From CAVVSD01 sp963750895 (GTDB taxonomy: Bacteria > Actinomycetota > Thermoleophilia > Solirubrobacterales > Solirubrobacteraceae), in assembly GCA_963750895.1 (NCBI GenBank), contig CAVVSD010000008.1, positions 62,001 through 126,000 on the forward strand: a stretch of DNA of 64,000 nt, in the 5' to 3' direction. The notes below the pieces were generated by a model. That model worked only from the letters and a program-made list of their open reading frames with translations. It ran no database searches and was not told where the DNA came from. Positions 53,179 to 63,135 of the stretch are shown piece after piece (the first letter of the stretch is position 1; every line of letters begins with the position of its first letter). The position numbers and the translations under genes were made by a program.

Positions 53179-54321
53179 ATGCGCGTCGCCGTGATGCACA
53201 ACCTGCCCGCCGGCGGAGCCCGGCGGCGACTCGTGGGCCAGATCCAGGCGATGGACGTCGACGTGGTCGAGGTCTGCCTCGGGACCGCAGAGCCGATCAC
53301 GGAGCGTCCGGTGGTCGTCCCGTACGAGCCGCTGGCGCCACGGACGCGTCCGGCATGGCGCCCCCCACTTCGCTACGCCGACGCCGCTCGACTCGTCCGC
53401 GCGTGGCGTGCCGCGGGATCGGCGGTCGTGCGGTCGGAGGCGGATGTGATCTACGCCAACCCGTGCCAGTACCTGCAGGCGCCTGCCGGCCTCCTGTTCG
53501 TCTCGCAGCCCAGCGTGTACTTCTGCGACGAGCCTCGGCGCATCGACTACGAGCCCGAGGCCAAGGCGAGCGTCAACCCGACGACGCGAGCCATGTACGC
53601 CCCGCTCCGGCGCGCTGAACGGTCGCTCGACCGTTCGGCGGTCGGACGAGCGGATCTCATCCTCACCAACTCGCGCTACACGGCAGGCGGTGTCCGCGGC
53701 GCGTACGGCCGGGACGCCGAGGCGATCCCCCTTGGCGTCGCGTCCCGCTTCCATCCCGTGCCCGTCGAGGGCCGCGCGGGGCACGTGCTGTCCGTCGGGA
53801 TGCTGATCCCGAGCAAGGGCCACGACCTCGTCATCAGCGCCGCCGGCCGATGCACCCCGCGGCGCCGGGTGATCATCGTCGCGCCGCGGCCCGACCACGC
53901 GGGCCAGCAGCGGCTCGAGGCGATCGCGCAGGATGAGGGGGTGGAGCTGCAGATCCTGGTCGGAATCAGCGACGAGGAGTTGCGCGTTCTCTACTCCGGG
54001 GCATTCGCGACTGCGTACATGGCCCGCGCAGAGCCGCTCGGCCTCGCGTCGATGGAGGCGCAGGCTTGCGGTTCACCGGTCGTCGTGGCTGACGAGGGCG
54101 GTCTTCCGGAGACCATCGAGTCGGGCGTGACGGGCCTGGCGGTGCCGCGACGCGCGGACGCGCTCGCGGCTGCTCTCGATTCGCTGGGAGACGACGTCCG
54201 CCGGAACGCGATGGTCGATGCCGCGCGCCGCAGAGGAGCGGAGCAGAGCTGGAAACGCTCAGCCGACTGCGTCACCGACGCGCTGCGTCAGGTCCTGCGG
54301 ACGTCGCCCGAGACGAGATAG
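53179..54321 (+). CDS. Glycosyltransferase family 4
   Basis: This 380-residue GT-B enzyme starts MRVAVMHNLPAGGARRRL. It has DVIYANPCQYLQAP, DLILTNSRYTAGGVRGAYG and a donor domain with HVLSVGMLIPSKGHDLVI, then FATAYMARAEPLGLASMEAQ and GSPVVVADEGGLPETIESG. In the E-x7-E region the first Glu (AEPLGLASME) is present. It is a single-gene plus-strand unit, and its last 34 bp overlap the end of the opposite-strand methyltransferase gene. The sugar and acceptor are unknown. Confidence 0.88.
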   Translation: MRVAVMHNLPAGGARRRLVGQIQAMDVDVVEVCLGTAEPITERPVVVPYEPLAPRTRPAWRPPLRYADAARLVRAWRAAGSAVVRSEADVIYANPCQYLQAPAGLLFVSQPSVYFCDEPRRIDYEPEAKASVNPTTRAMYAPLRRAERSLDRSAVGRADLILTNSRYTAGGVRGAYGRDAEAIPLGVASRFHPVPVEGRAGHVLSVGMLIPSKGHDLVISAAGRCTPRRRVIIVAPRPDHAGQQRLEAIAQDEGVELQILVGISDEELRVLYSGAFATAYMARAEPLGLASMEAQACGSPVVVADEGGLPETIESGVTGLAVPRRADALAAALDSLGDDVRRNAMVDAARRRGAEQSWKRSADCVTDALRQVLRTSPETR

Positions 54322-55094
54322 CGGTAGTACGGACCGCGTCGGAGGTGCCGCGCGACGGTCGCGAACGGCAGCCAGGCGAGATGGTGGAGCCGATGGTCGC
54401 CCGGGGGCTGGGGGAAGTCGCCGAGGAGCGCCCGGTGCATCGTGTACCAGAGGCGAAGGTTGAACACGCCCTGCGCGCGGACGTCGACCAGTCCGTTCGC
54501 CGCCATGTGCCCCGTCAGCTCGTCGACGGTCGGAAGTCCGAGCTCCTCGTGCTCGCCGATCCAGCGGACGATGTTCTCTCCGTCCTCGCGCTGCCTCCAG
54601 CGATCGAGCACGCGTCGATCGCCGCCCGCCGCGGGTGCCCCAGTCGGGCCCATCGCGATGACCCTGCCGCCCGGAGCGGTCACGCGGGCCATCTCCGCGA
54701 TCACCGTTGCGCGAGCCTCGCGCGGGATGTGCTCGAAGGTGTCGACCGCGATCGTTGCTCCTGCGACGCCGTCCGCGAGCGGGATCGCTGCCCCATCCCC
54801 AGCCACGCGTCGCATGTTCGGGGGCGGTGCGGCATCGCCGTGTTCCTCGTCAGCTCCGGGATCGACGCCGATGACGCTGCGGCTCGTCCAGACGGCGATA
54901 CCCCGTGGACCGCTCCCCACCTCGCAGATCGGGAGGTCCGTCGCGGGCAGCGCGTCGACGACCGGGACGTAGCGGAGCTCGGCGTCGAGGTCCCAGACTC
55001 GCCACGGCCGCCCGGGATCGGGTCCATTCGCGCGCCTGCCCCGCAGGACGTAGTCGACGGGCGAGGCTGCGGCTGATGGCGAGTGCGAGGTCAT
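54288..55094 (-). CDS. SAM-dependent methyltransferase
   Basis: This 268-residue class I methyltransferase shows DLPICEVGSGPRGIAVW as SAM loop, VIGVDPGADEEHG, AGDGAAIPLADGVAGATIAV and VTAPGGRVIAMGPTGAP. A C-terminal His/Arg-rich stretch (RLHHLAWLPFATVARHLRRG) may contact the acceptor or the membrane. ATG 55094 overlaps the stop of the family 2 glycosyltransferase gene (ATGA). It is the last gene of a minus-strand three-gene operon. Confidence 0.85.
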   Translation of the reverse strand: MTSHSPSAAASPVDYVLRGRRANGPDPGRPWRVWDLDAELRYVPVVDALPATDLPICEVGSGPRGIAVWTSRSVIGVDPGADEEHGDAAPPPNMRRVAGDGAAIPLADGVAGATIAVDTFEHIPREARATVIAEMARVTAPGGRVIAMGPTGAPAAGGDRRVLDRWRQREDGENIVRWIGEHEELGLPTVDELTGHMAANGLVDVRAQGVFNLRLWYTMHRALLGDFPQPPGDHRLHHLAWLPFATVARHLRRGPYYRYLVSGDVRRT

Positions 55095-55996
55095 CGATCC
55101 GGCGTGAAGCTAGCGCGTCGATGACGTCGAGCCAGACGCGCGCGCTGCAGCATGCCGATGCCGACCCGATACGCGGCGGAGGCCAGGACTCCGTGGTGCT
55201 TGCGGTAGTACCGCGCCCGCCCTCGGCGCATCATGCGCAGCTTCTGCGGCGGGGGTGCTGCTCCGTCCGCCGATGTGCGTGAGCACGACGTCGGGGACAA
55301 GGGCGACAGCGCGGCCTGCGTCGTGGAGCCGTCTGCAGACGTCGAGGTCCTCGTCGTAGGTGACGTAGGTCTCGTCGAACAGGCCCAACGCGGCCGCATC
55401 GCGCCGGCGCATCAGCCAGCACGTCGCCCACAGGAACTCCGCCGGCCTCGGCCCATCAGCCGGTCCGAGACTCGGCGCCCGGGCCGACGACAGCAGGGCC
55501 CCCAGGTCGACCACGGGCCGGAGGAGCAGCGAGAGCTTGCTCTGCCGGAGGACGCGGGCGAGCTCGAACCGCAGCGTCGGGAACGTCTCGCTCGACGCCT
55601 GGATCTCGCCCGTCCGGGTAGACGAGGCGCGGGCCGGCGATGGCGATCCGCTCGTCCCTCTCGAGCACCCGCAGCAGCGGGCCGACAACGTCGTCCACAA
55701 GCACGGTGTCGCTGTTCAGCAACAGCACGTACTCGCTCGTTGAGCGGGCGATCGCCAGGTTGTTCGCCCCGGCGAAGCCGAGGTTGCCGCCGGCATCGAT
55801 CAGCGTGACGTCTGGGAACGCCTCGGAGACCATGGCGCGCTCCCGTCCGTCGAGCCGTTGTCGACGACCGTGACCCGGAGCTCTACGAGTTCGCCGGGCG
55901 GTCGGTGCCTTCGATGGATCGCAGGCAGTCGCCGAGCAGCTCGCGGGTGTTGAAGGAGACGATGATCGCCTCGACGGTAGGCGGCGACGAGCTCAC
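55091..55996 (-). CDS. Glycosyltransferase family 2, rhamnosyltransferase-like (four frameshifts)
   Basis: The order of conserved blocks is complete: VEAIIVSFNTRELLGDCLRS; ELRVTVVDNGSTDG; TLIDAGGNLGFAGANNLAIA; EYVLLLNSDTVL (metal-binding D-x-D-like); FLWATCWLMRRRDAAALGLF; DETYVTYDEDLDVCRRLHDA; and a basic C-terminus. They fall in different frames, with single-base shifts near 55890, 55840, 55605 and 55245. The total of about 300 residues matches intact members. GTG 55996 overlaps the preceding GT4 stop, and the end overlaps the methyltransferase start. I treat it as one gene with sequence damage. Confidence 0.7.
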
Positions 55997-57166
55997 GGCT
56001 TCGCCCGCCGGAGATCGTCCAGCACGGCGAGGGTGCGGCGAAGCATGTCCTCTTCGAGGAACGTGTCGGCGACCCGGCGCCGAGCGGCATGCGGCCATCC
56101 GGCGCATCTCATCGGGATGCTCGAGCGCCCAGTGGACGTGTTCGGCGAGATCGAGCGGATCGCCTGGCGCGAACAGCAGGCCGTGCTCCATGTCGTGCAC
56201 GAGCTCGCACATGACGCCGGAGTTCACCGTGAGGACGGGTACCTCCGCGGCCATGGCCTCGGCGAGACGCGAATCCGAACCCCTCGAACAGGCTCGGGAA
56301 CAGGAAGAGGTCCGCGGCCGCGAGCAGGCGATCGACGTCGTCGCGTGGCCCGAGCATCCGGACGTTGTCGCCCAGCCCCATCTCCTGGATGCGTGATGCC
56401 AGCCGGGTCTGCTCTTCGCCCGCACCAGCCCACACCAGAACGACCCCCGGATCCCGCTCCAGGAGGCCGGGCATCGCGTCCAGGAGCAGGTCGTGGCCCT
56501 TCTGCAGGGACAGACGTGCGACCGTGAGCAGCACGGTCCGCCCGGAGGGGATGCCGAGCTCGTGCCGGATCGCGTCGCGGTCCGGAGCGGGCCGGCTCAC
56601 GCGCGGCATGAGCTCGATGCCGTTGTAGATCCGGAGGATCCTGCCCAGCCGGGCGGCCGAGGCGCCGCGCGAGCTCCCGGCGGCTGTCGTCGGAGACCGT
56701 GATCCAGGTCTGGCGCCGCCCGGCCAGCGCGTAGAGCCGACTGCCGGCGGGGCGTCACCGCCGGGCCCGGGGGAACGAGGTGGAACACGACCGCGGTCGG
56801 ACGACGCAGCAGCGCGGTCGCGAGCATCGCGCCGGGCGACTGCTCCGGTGTCGGCAGGTTGACGAACACGACGTCGGGACGCACGCGCAGGATCGCCGCG
56901 GTCGTCATGAGGAAGTCGCCGAGAAGTCGCCCTGCCGCGGCGAGACCGCCTGGGCCGTGCCCACGGCCGACCGGCAATCTGCGGCGCACGACGCCCGGCC
57001 GCTCGAATGCATCCCAGACCTCGCGCCCCTCCGGCGGTCCCGGCACGGCTGCATGCACCTCCCACCCGGCTTCGACGGCGGCCTGGGCGATGCGCAACAG
57101 ATAGCTCTCGGCGCCGCCGTGCTCACGAGACGGCGCGATCGCCAGGAGTCGGGGCGAGTGATCCAC
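55993..57166 (-). CDS. Glycosyltransferase family 4 (four frameshifts)
   Basis: The start RLLAIAPSREHGGAESYLLR and TTAAILRVRPDVVFVNLPTP form the acceptor domain. After shifts near 56745 and 56655 come LAGRRQTWITVSDDSRRELA, LGRILRIYNGIELMPRVSRP, RTVLLTVARLSLQKGHDLLL and LFLFPSLFEGFG. After a shift near 56280 comes RLAEAMAAEVPVLTVNSGVM; a last shift near 56085 gives TFLEEDMLRRTLAVLDDL and the stop. All GT4 motifs are retained across frames. GTG 57166 has TACGAT eight bases upstream. It is the first gene of a three-gene operon. Confidence 0.7.
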
Positions 57167-57174
57167 AGCGGAGG

Positions 57175-57180
57175 ATCGTA
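57175..57180 (-). promoter_or_regulatory. Candidate -10 element (TACGAT) of the minus-strand glycosyltransferase operon
   Basis: TACGAT on the minus strand ends eight bases before GTG 57166. Confidence 0.5.
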
Positions 57181-57226
57181 GGCATCGCTCCTCCGCTCCC
57201 CGGATGGTCTGCCATCCTGGCCACCC

Positions 57227-58394
57227 GTGCCGCCGCGCGTCCTGCTGGTAACGCCCTGCTTCCCCCCGGCGCGAGGAGGCATCGAGCGGACCTCGGGTCG
57301 CCTCGTGGAGCACCTCCGCGACGTCGACCTGCGCGTCGTCGCGTCCCGTGCCTCCGAGCCCGGCGACCCACCGGACGCACCCGAGGTCCCGATGCATCTC
57401 GTGCCCAACGAGCCGCGCGGCGGACGCAAGGCGATCGTCGCGCTCAACGCGACGGCCGCGGCAATCGCGATCCGCCGCCGCCCGGACGTCGTCCTCGGGA
57501 TGCACATCCGCGCGATGCCCGCTGCGCGAGTCACGGCGCTCGCCACAGGTGCACGCGCCGTCGTCGTCGTCCACGCGAAGGAGATGGGCGAGCAGCCCGG
57601 GTTGGCGCGGGCCGCGATGCGATGGGCGGATCGGGTCGTCGCGGTGAGCGGGTACGCCCGGGATCTGGCCCTCGACGCCGGCGCTCCCGAAGACCGGATT
57701 CCGACTCCTGCACCCCGGGGTCACGCCGGCCACGCAGACTGCGCCCCCGCCGAGCGCGCGGCCGGGCCCGCGGACGTTCGTCACCGTCTCGCGACTCGAC
57801 GACCGCTACAAGGGCCACGACGTCGTGCTCGAAGCCCTGCCGTCGCTCCGCACGTCGATACCGGACGTCCGCTGGGTCGTCGTCGGCGACGGGAAGCTGC
57901 TCGACGGCCTGCGGCGGCGCGCACTTGAGCTCGGCGTCGACGACGCCGTCGACTTCCGCGGCAACGTGAGCGACGACGAGCGCGACGCCGTGCTGCGCAG
58001 CGCGCACGCCTTCTGCATGCCGAGCCGGCGACCGGAGCACGGCATCGGCGAGGGCTTCGGCATCGTCTACCTCGAGGCGGGCGCTCAGCGCCTCCCGGTC
58101 GTCGCCGGATCTGTTCCCGGCGTCGTGGACGCGGTTCGGGACGGCGTGAGCGGCGTCTTGGTCGACCCGGCCGATCCAGAGGCGGTCTCGGCGGCGCTTG
58201 CGCGGGTTCTCGGCGATACCGCACTCGCAGACCGACTCGGCGACGGCGGCGTCGCGCACGCGTCGGAGCTCAGCTGGTCCCGCGTCGCGGGCCGATACGG
58301 GGACCTCCTGGCCGAGGTCGCGGCAGACAGCCGGACGGCGCGACGTGCACCTGACCGCGGCTGGATGCGCGACCTGCTCCTGGGGCCCGGATGA
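57227..58394 (+). CDS. Glycosyltransferase family 4 (one frameshift)
   Basis: The N-terminal part PPRVLLVTPCFPPARGGIER is followed by DVVLGMHIRAMPAARVTALA and a shift near 57700. The donor domain then reads RTFVTVSRLDDRYKGHDVVL, VRWVVVGDGKLLDGL and HAFCMPSRRPEHGIGEGFGI followed by VYLEAGAQRLPVV, the E-x7-E site. GTG 57227 starts the frame, with a weaker -10-like CATCCT eight bases before it. Its stop overlaps the ATG of the next transferase (ATGA). Confidence 0.75.
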
Positions 58395-59533
58395 ACACGT
58401 CCGTCCCGGACAGCCTGCTCTTCGTCGCGAAGAGCACCTGGTCCCCGTCGATCCGGCGCGAGCACGCACTCGCGCTCCTCGCGGCGGGGCACGGGCACTC
58501 CGTGCACTTCCTCGAGCGGCAGGGTGACGTCCGTGCGCTCGTCGCCGGACCGCGCGAACCGTGGCTCGCGGGTGTGCTCGGCAGGCCACGTCACACGACG
58601 CCGGCGGAAGGCGTCGACGTCATCCATGCCGCGACGGTCGTGCCCGGCCATCGCGGGCGATTCGCCGAGCACCTCGCGGGAGCCCATCTGCGGCGCGACG
58701 TCGCGCGCCTCGTCGCGCGGCATCGCCCCGGCGCGGTGATCGTCGGTGCGCCGTGGCAGTGGACGGCGCTCCGCGGGGTCTCGGGTCCGCGCAAGGTGTT
58801 CGACGCCGCCGACGACTGGCGCGTGCTGATCCCGGAGCGCCGGGCCCTCGTCGAGGACCTCTACCGCCGAATCGCACGCGAGGCGGACGCGATCGTCCTC
58901 GTCTCCGACGAGCTCTGCGACGTGCTGGAGACGCCGGTCACCACGGTCGTTCCCAACGGCGCGGCAGACGACGTGCTCGCCGGGGCGCCCGTCCCGCCGC
59001 CGGGCGATCGCCGGATGGTCTACGTCGGGACGCTGTCGCCGCGCTTCGATGCGCCGCTGTTGTCCGGCGCGCTGGCGCATCTCGACGGATGGCGCCTCGA
59101 CCTGTACGGCCAGTGCCAGTACCCGGGGCGTGGCGCCGAGCCCGACGACGAGCTGGCGAGCCTGCTGACGCGACCGGAGGTCGCCTGGCACGGCGTGGTC
59201 GCCCGGTCGGAGGTCGCGCGTGTCGTCGATCGGGCGGACGTCGCGGTCATGCCTCATCGTGCGTCCCTCGAGCGGGGACAGGACTCCATGAAGCTCTACG
59301 ACTACGCCGCGCGGGCGCGACCCATCGTCGCGAGTGGTGCGGCGGCGGCAAGCGATGCCGAGGCCGGCGTCGCACGTGCGAGCACGCCCGAGGAGTTCGG
59401 CGCAGCGGTCGTGCGCGCCGCTGCGGAGCCGGCCGCGGAGCGCGCGCGCCGGCGCGGCTGGGCGGAACGGCAGCGCTGGGCATGCCGCTGGGAGCCGTGG
59501 CGCGATGCGGTGCTCGGTACGGCGCGGCGATGA
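58391..59533 (+). CDS. Glycosyltransferase family 4-like (TagX/GT-B type)
   Basis: This 380-residue GT-B protein shows SLLFVAKSTWSPSIRREHAL, VIVGAPWQWTALRGVSGPRK and FDAADDWRVLIPERRALVED, a segment seen in WsaF/teichuronic-acid-type transferases. VPNGAADDVLAGAPVPPPGD, RMVYVGTLSPRFDAPLLSGA and QDSMKLYDYAARARPIVASG follow, the Lys-x-x-[DE]-Y donor motif. It is intact and overlaps both neighbours by four bases in a three-gene operon ending with the deacetylase. Confidence 0.87.
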   Translation: MNTSVPDSLLFVAKSTWSPSIRREHALALLAAGHGHSVHFLERQGDVRALVAGPREPWLAGVLGRPRHTTPAEGVDVIHAATVVPGHRGRFAEHLAGAHLRRDVARLVARHRPGAVIVGAPWQWTALRGVSGPRKVFDAADDWRVLIPERRALVEDLYRRIAREADAIVLVSDELCDVLETPVTTVVPNGAADDVLAGAPVPPPGDRRMVYVGTLSPRFDAPLLSGALAHLDGWRLDLYGQCQYPGRGAEPDDELASLLTRPEVAWHGVVARSEVARVVDRADVAVMPHRASLERGQDSMKLYDYAARARPIVASGAAAASDAEAGVARASTPEEFGAAVVRAAAEPAAERARRRGWAERQRWACRWEPWRDAVLGTARR

Positions 59534-60441
59534 CACGGCACGCGTTGCTCAAGCGCGCGGTCGGACGTGCCGTCGCGGCCCCGGCGTTCGAGGTGCTTCG
59601 TCGTACCTCGCTGCGCGCTGGACTGTCCGTGTACTACCACCGCGTCGGAGACCCGCAGGGAGATCCGCGGCGCGAGCTCGTCCCGCAGATGGGGACCGCG
59701 CTCTTCGCCGGACAGGTCCGCTACTCGGCAGCGCACTTCCGGCTGGTCCGCGCGTCGGAACTGCCGGAGGCGGTGGCCACCCGTGGACCCGCCGACCGGT
59801 TTCCCCTGGCGATCACCTTCGACGACGACCTCGCATGTCACCGCGCCACCTCCATGGCCATCCTGGCGGCGTCGGATGCGCCTGGGACGTTCTTCGTGTC
59901 GGGCGCTTCGCTCTCGACCCCCGCGTGGTTCTGGTGGGAGGTGCTCGACGCGCATGACCCTGACCCGCACCTCGCGGCCGAACGTCTCTTCGCGATGACG
60001 CACAGCGACCGCGCGTCGGCGACGACCGCCCTGGTGGCCGAGGGGCCCCTCCCACCACCGCACGCGGGCATGCGCGGCGACGACGTCGCAGCACTCGCGC
60101 AGGCGGGCCACGAGATCGGCTTCCACACGCTCCGTCATCACCTGCTCCCCGATCTCGACGACGCGTCGCTCGCGTCCGCGATGAGCGACGGCCGCGAGGA
60201 GATCGAAGCGTGGGCGGGCGGTCGGCTGTCCTCGATCGCCTACCCGCACGGCCGCGCCGACCGGCGGGTCGCCGACGCGGCGCGCCGCGCAGGCTTCGCC
60301 GTCGGCTTCACGAGCGCGGAGACCGCGGCGACCCCGGATGCCGACCCGTTGGCAATCGGTCGCCTCGAGGGCCCGTTCTCCTCGGTCGGTCATCTCGCGT
60401 TCGTGCTGGCGCGCACGCTCCTGCGCGCCTACCGGTCGTAG
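59530..60441 (+). CDS. Polysaccharide deacetylase (NodB homology)
   Basis: This 303-residue CE4-type enzyme has metal site motif 1 PLAITFDDDLACHRATSM (Asp-Asp), motif 2 EIGFHTLRHHLLPDL (His-x-x-x-His) and a later AYPHGRADRRVADAARRAG. The start LSVYYHRVGDPQGDPRREL is typical of deacetylases in polysaccharide loci. It removes N- or O-acetyl groups from sugars. There is no signal peptide, only a mildly hydrophobic N-terminus, so it may act on lipid-linked intermediates in the cytoplasm. Its last 13 bp overlap the end of the opposite-strand transferase. Confidence 0.88.
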   Translation: MTRHALLKRAVGRAVAAPAFEVLRRTSLRAGLSVYYHRVGDPQGDPRRELVPQMGTALFAGQVRYSAAHFRLVRASELPEAVATRGPADRFPLAITFDDDLACHRATSMAILAASDAPGTFFVSGASLSTPAWFWWEVLDAHDPDPHLAAERLFAMTHSDRASATTALVAEGPLPPPHAGMRGDDVAALAQAGHEIGFHTLRHHLLPDLDDASLASAMSDGREEIEAWAGGRLSSIAYPHGRADRRVADAARRAGFAVGFTSAETAATPDADPLAIGRLEGPFSSVGHLAFVLARTLLRAYRS

Positions 60442-61386
60442 GCCCGCAGCCAGTCGGGCGCGACCGCGTCCGGATCGGTGCGGGCCGAGTTGAACGGCGC
60501 CCACGCGCGTTCGCCGAGGAGCGCTGCGCCGGCCCGTACGAGGTCGCCCGCGCTCCTGTGGCGCCGCGCCGACGAGAGGTAGACGTCGGCGGCCGCGACG
60601 CGACGACCGGCCCGCCGATGACCTGACGCCACCCAGCGCGCGAAACGCCGCTCGTCCCAAGCCGTGCCCTCCCGCGCCGCCGTCGCCCCGTGCTTGACGC
60701 GCAGTCGCGCGTACTCCTCGAGCAACGGAGCCGGATCGGTCAGCAGCATGCTGTCGTCGTGACGGACGTAGGCGACGAGCGTCTCGTCGCACGACACCCC
60801 CGCGGCCGCCTCCGCGAGACGCAGCCACAGATCCCAGTCGGCGAGCTGGGAGAACGCGACGTCGAACGCACCCACGCGGCGCACCAGGTCCGTCCGCGCC
60901 ACGACACTCGACGCGCCCGCTGGGATCGCGGACACCGGATCGACGAGGAGCCTGTGGAGGATCCCGTGCGGAGCCGGCGCGGGCAGATCCCGCACGGCCA
61001 CCCGACGGTCGTCCACCAGCACCACGCCCGTCCAGGACCAGTCTGCGCCGACCCTGGTCATCGCGTCGAGCTGCGTCGCGAGCTTGTCCGGACTCCAGAG
61101 ATCGTCGTCGTCCAGGAACGCGACGCAGCCGCCCCGCGCTGCCGCGACTCCGGTGTTCCTCGCCGCCGCGACGCCACGGTTCACGGTGTGGCGCAAGGGC
61201 CGCAATCGCGGTTCGGACGCGCGAGCGCGACAACCACGCCCACGTCTCGTCGGTCGAGCCGTCGTCGACGACGAGCACCTCGACATCCACGCCATGCTGC
61301 GCGAGCGCGGCGTCGACGGTGTCCGCGATGACGCCACCCCGGTTGCGCGTCGGGACGACGACCGACACGTCGGGGACGCCGCTCAC
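60429..61386 (-). CDS. Glycosyltransferase family 2 (one frameshift)
   Basis: The N-terminus PDVSVVVPTRNRGGVIADTV with DVEVLVVDDGSTDETWAWL is a GT-A fold start. A shift near 61215 leads to the remaining HTVNRGVAAARNTGVAAARG and GGCVAFLDDDDLWSPDKLAT (metal-binding D-D-D-D). Later come ASSVVARTDLVRRVGAFDV and QLADWDLWLRLAEAAAGVSC. GTG 61386 overlaps the stop of the methyltransferase gene upstream (GTGA). It forms a minus-strand pair with that gene. Confidence 0.78.
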
Positions 61387-62174
61387 CGCCGTCGGGCGCG
61401 TACCAGGAGGTTCATCGGGAGGACGAAGGTCGTGCGCGCGAACCGACGCTCGGCGCGCTCGATCTGGGCGCCGATCGCGTTGATGGCCAGGTACGTCGCG
61501 GCGAAGACGGGTCGCGTGACACGTGCCGCAGGGAGGCGACGCACGAGCCCCTGCTCGAGCAGGTCCACGGTGTCCCCGGTGACCGTCGCCCATGTCACGC
61601 CGCGCCCGCCGTTCTCGACGACCTCGACGTCGTCCCAGTCCTGGAACAGGCGGGCGAGATCGTGGCCCGTGTATCGGCTCTCGAAGGTCGCCCGGTCGTA
61701 CTCCCACATGAGCGGGACCGTCACGATGGCCCACCCGCCCGGGCGCAGGACGCGCCGCATCTCGTCGACGCCGTGCTGGGGCTCGCGGACGTAGTGGAAA
61801 CCCTCGATGCACAGGACGACATCGAAGGATGCGTCGTCGAAGGGCAGCAGGTCCGTGGATTCGACATCCGGCACGCCGTAGCGCCGGTCCACATCCATGC
61901 GGACGTACCGGATGTCGGGCGCGAACAGGTCGCGGTAGGGCGTCGTCCCGCAGAAGACGTCGAGGACGTCCTCCACCGGTGGGAGCGAGCGCACCGCCGC
62001 CTCGAGATCGCGGAGCAGGGCGCGCAGATGGAGGAAGTCCTTCTGGACGGGGACCGGGTGACGCCGCGACCGTCGGATCTCGTCGATCGCATCGGCCGGG
62101 AGAGTGTCACCGTCGGCGTGCGGGCCCGTCGTCCCGATCGTCGCCGATCTCGGCGATGGTGCGCCCCACCGCAT
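61383..62174 (-). CDS. SAM-dependent methyltransferase
   Basis: This 263-residue protein shows VEDVLDVFCGTTPYRDLFA (a degenerate SAM loop, C-G-T-T in place of G-x-G), YVRMDVDRRYGVPDVEST, FDVVLCIEGFHYVREPQHGV and MRRVLRPGGWAIVTVPLMWE. It belongs to the methyltransferase-11/UbiE-like group. A hydrophobic C-terminal part (FAATYLAINAIGAQIERAE) may associate with the membrane. TATCTT nine bases before ATG 62174 supports the start. It diverges from the next transferase pair. Confidence 0.85.
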   Translation of the reverse strand: MRWGAPSPRSATIGTTGPHADGDTLPADAIDEIRRSRRHPVPVQKDFLHLRALLRDLEAAVRSLPPVEDVLDVFCGTTPYRDLFAPDIRYVRMDVDRRYGVPDVESTDLLPFDDASFDVVLCIEGFHYVREPQHGVDEMRRVLRPGGWAIVTVPLMWEYDRATFESRYTGHDLARLFQDWDDVEVVENGGRGVTWATVTGDTVDLLEQGLVRRLPAARVTRPVFAATYLAINAIGAQIERAERRFARTTFVLPMNLLVRARRR

Positions 62175-62183
62175 GCCTAGGGC

Positions 62184-62189
62184 AAGATA
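62184..62189 (-). promoter_or_regulatory. Candidate -10 element (TATCTT) of the methyltransferase gene
   Basis: TATCTT on the minus strand ends nine bases before ATG 62174. The divergent transferase starts 24 bp from that codon, so the two promoters must overlap. Confidence 0.45.
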
Positions 62190-62198
62190 CCCGCACGG

Positions 62199-63135
62199 AT
62201 GGTCACCGCGCCCCTCGTCTCAGTGATCACGCCGTTCCTGGACGAGGCATCCCATCTCGACGACTGCGTCCGCAGTGTCCTGGCGCAGACCGATCGGTCG
62301 TGGGAGCTCCTGCTCGTCGACGACGGCTCGACCGACGGCAGCGCGGGAATCGCGGCGCGGTGGGCGAGCGAGGACCCGGAGCGCATCCGCGTCCTCGCTC
62401 ACCCGGGCGGGGTGAACCGGGGGCGCAGCGAGTCGCGCAACCTGGGGCTCTCGGCGGCGCGTGGCGAGTTCGTCGCGTTCCTCGACGCCGACGACGTCTT
62501 CCTCCCCTTCAAGCTCGAGCGGCAGGTCGCGGTCCTCCGAGACCACCCGCAGGTCGGGATGCTCGTCGCCGCGTTCCTCCACTGGCACAGCCCCGCGCTC
62601 GACGATCACCACCGCAAGCCGGACTTCGTCTCGCCGCTCGTGGCGGCGCCCGGCACCCTCCTGAACCCGCCGGACCTGCTCAGCGCGCTCCTGCGCGACG
62701 AGGACGTCCACCCCGCCAACAACGCGATGCTGATCCGGAGCCGACGTGTGCCGTGACGTCGGTGGGTTCGACCCGACGTTCGACCTGTACGAGGACACGG
62801 TGTTCCTCGCGCAAGGTGGCCCTCCGCACGTCTCGCGATCGTCAGCGGGGACTGCTCCGCCGTGTACCGACTGCATCCGGAGTCGACCTGCTTCCGCGCC
62901 GAGGCGTCCGGCGAGTGGAGCGCGCACGGGACGAGCCCGGCGAGGCGCGCGTACCTCGAGTGGCTGGAGGCGTCACCTCGCGGCGGAGGCCGTCGACGAC
63001 CCGGAGGTCGTGCGACTGCTGCGTCGTGAGCTGCGTCCGTACCGGCAACCGGCCCGCCACGCCGCGGCGACGACGACAAGGTCGCTGCTCGGCAAGGGAC
63101 GCAGGCGGGCACGCCGCCTCGTTCGTCGACGATGA
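62199..63135 (+). CDS. Glycosyltransferase family 2 (three frameshifts in the C-terminal half)
   Basis: The GT-A core is intact: PLVSVITPFLDEASHLDDCV, ELLLVDDGSTDGSAGIAARW, NRGRSESRNLGLSAARGEF and VAFLDADDVFLPFKLERQV. After about 62750 the frame changes to CRDVGGFDPTFDLYEDTVFL. Near 62815 it changes to VALRTSLAIVSGDCSAVYRL and HPESTCFRAEASGEWSAHG. Near 62975 it changes to HLAAEAVDDPEVVRLLRREL and the stop at 63135. The order of motifs is that of an intact transferase. Its stop overlaps the ATG of the next gene (ATGA). Confidence 0.72.
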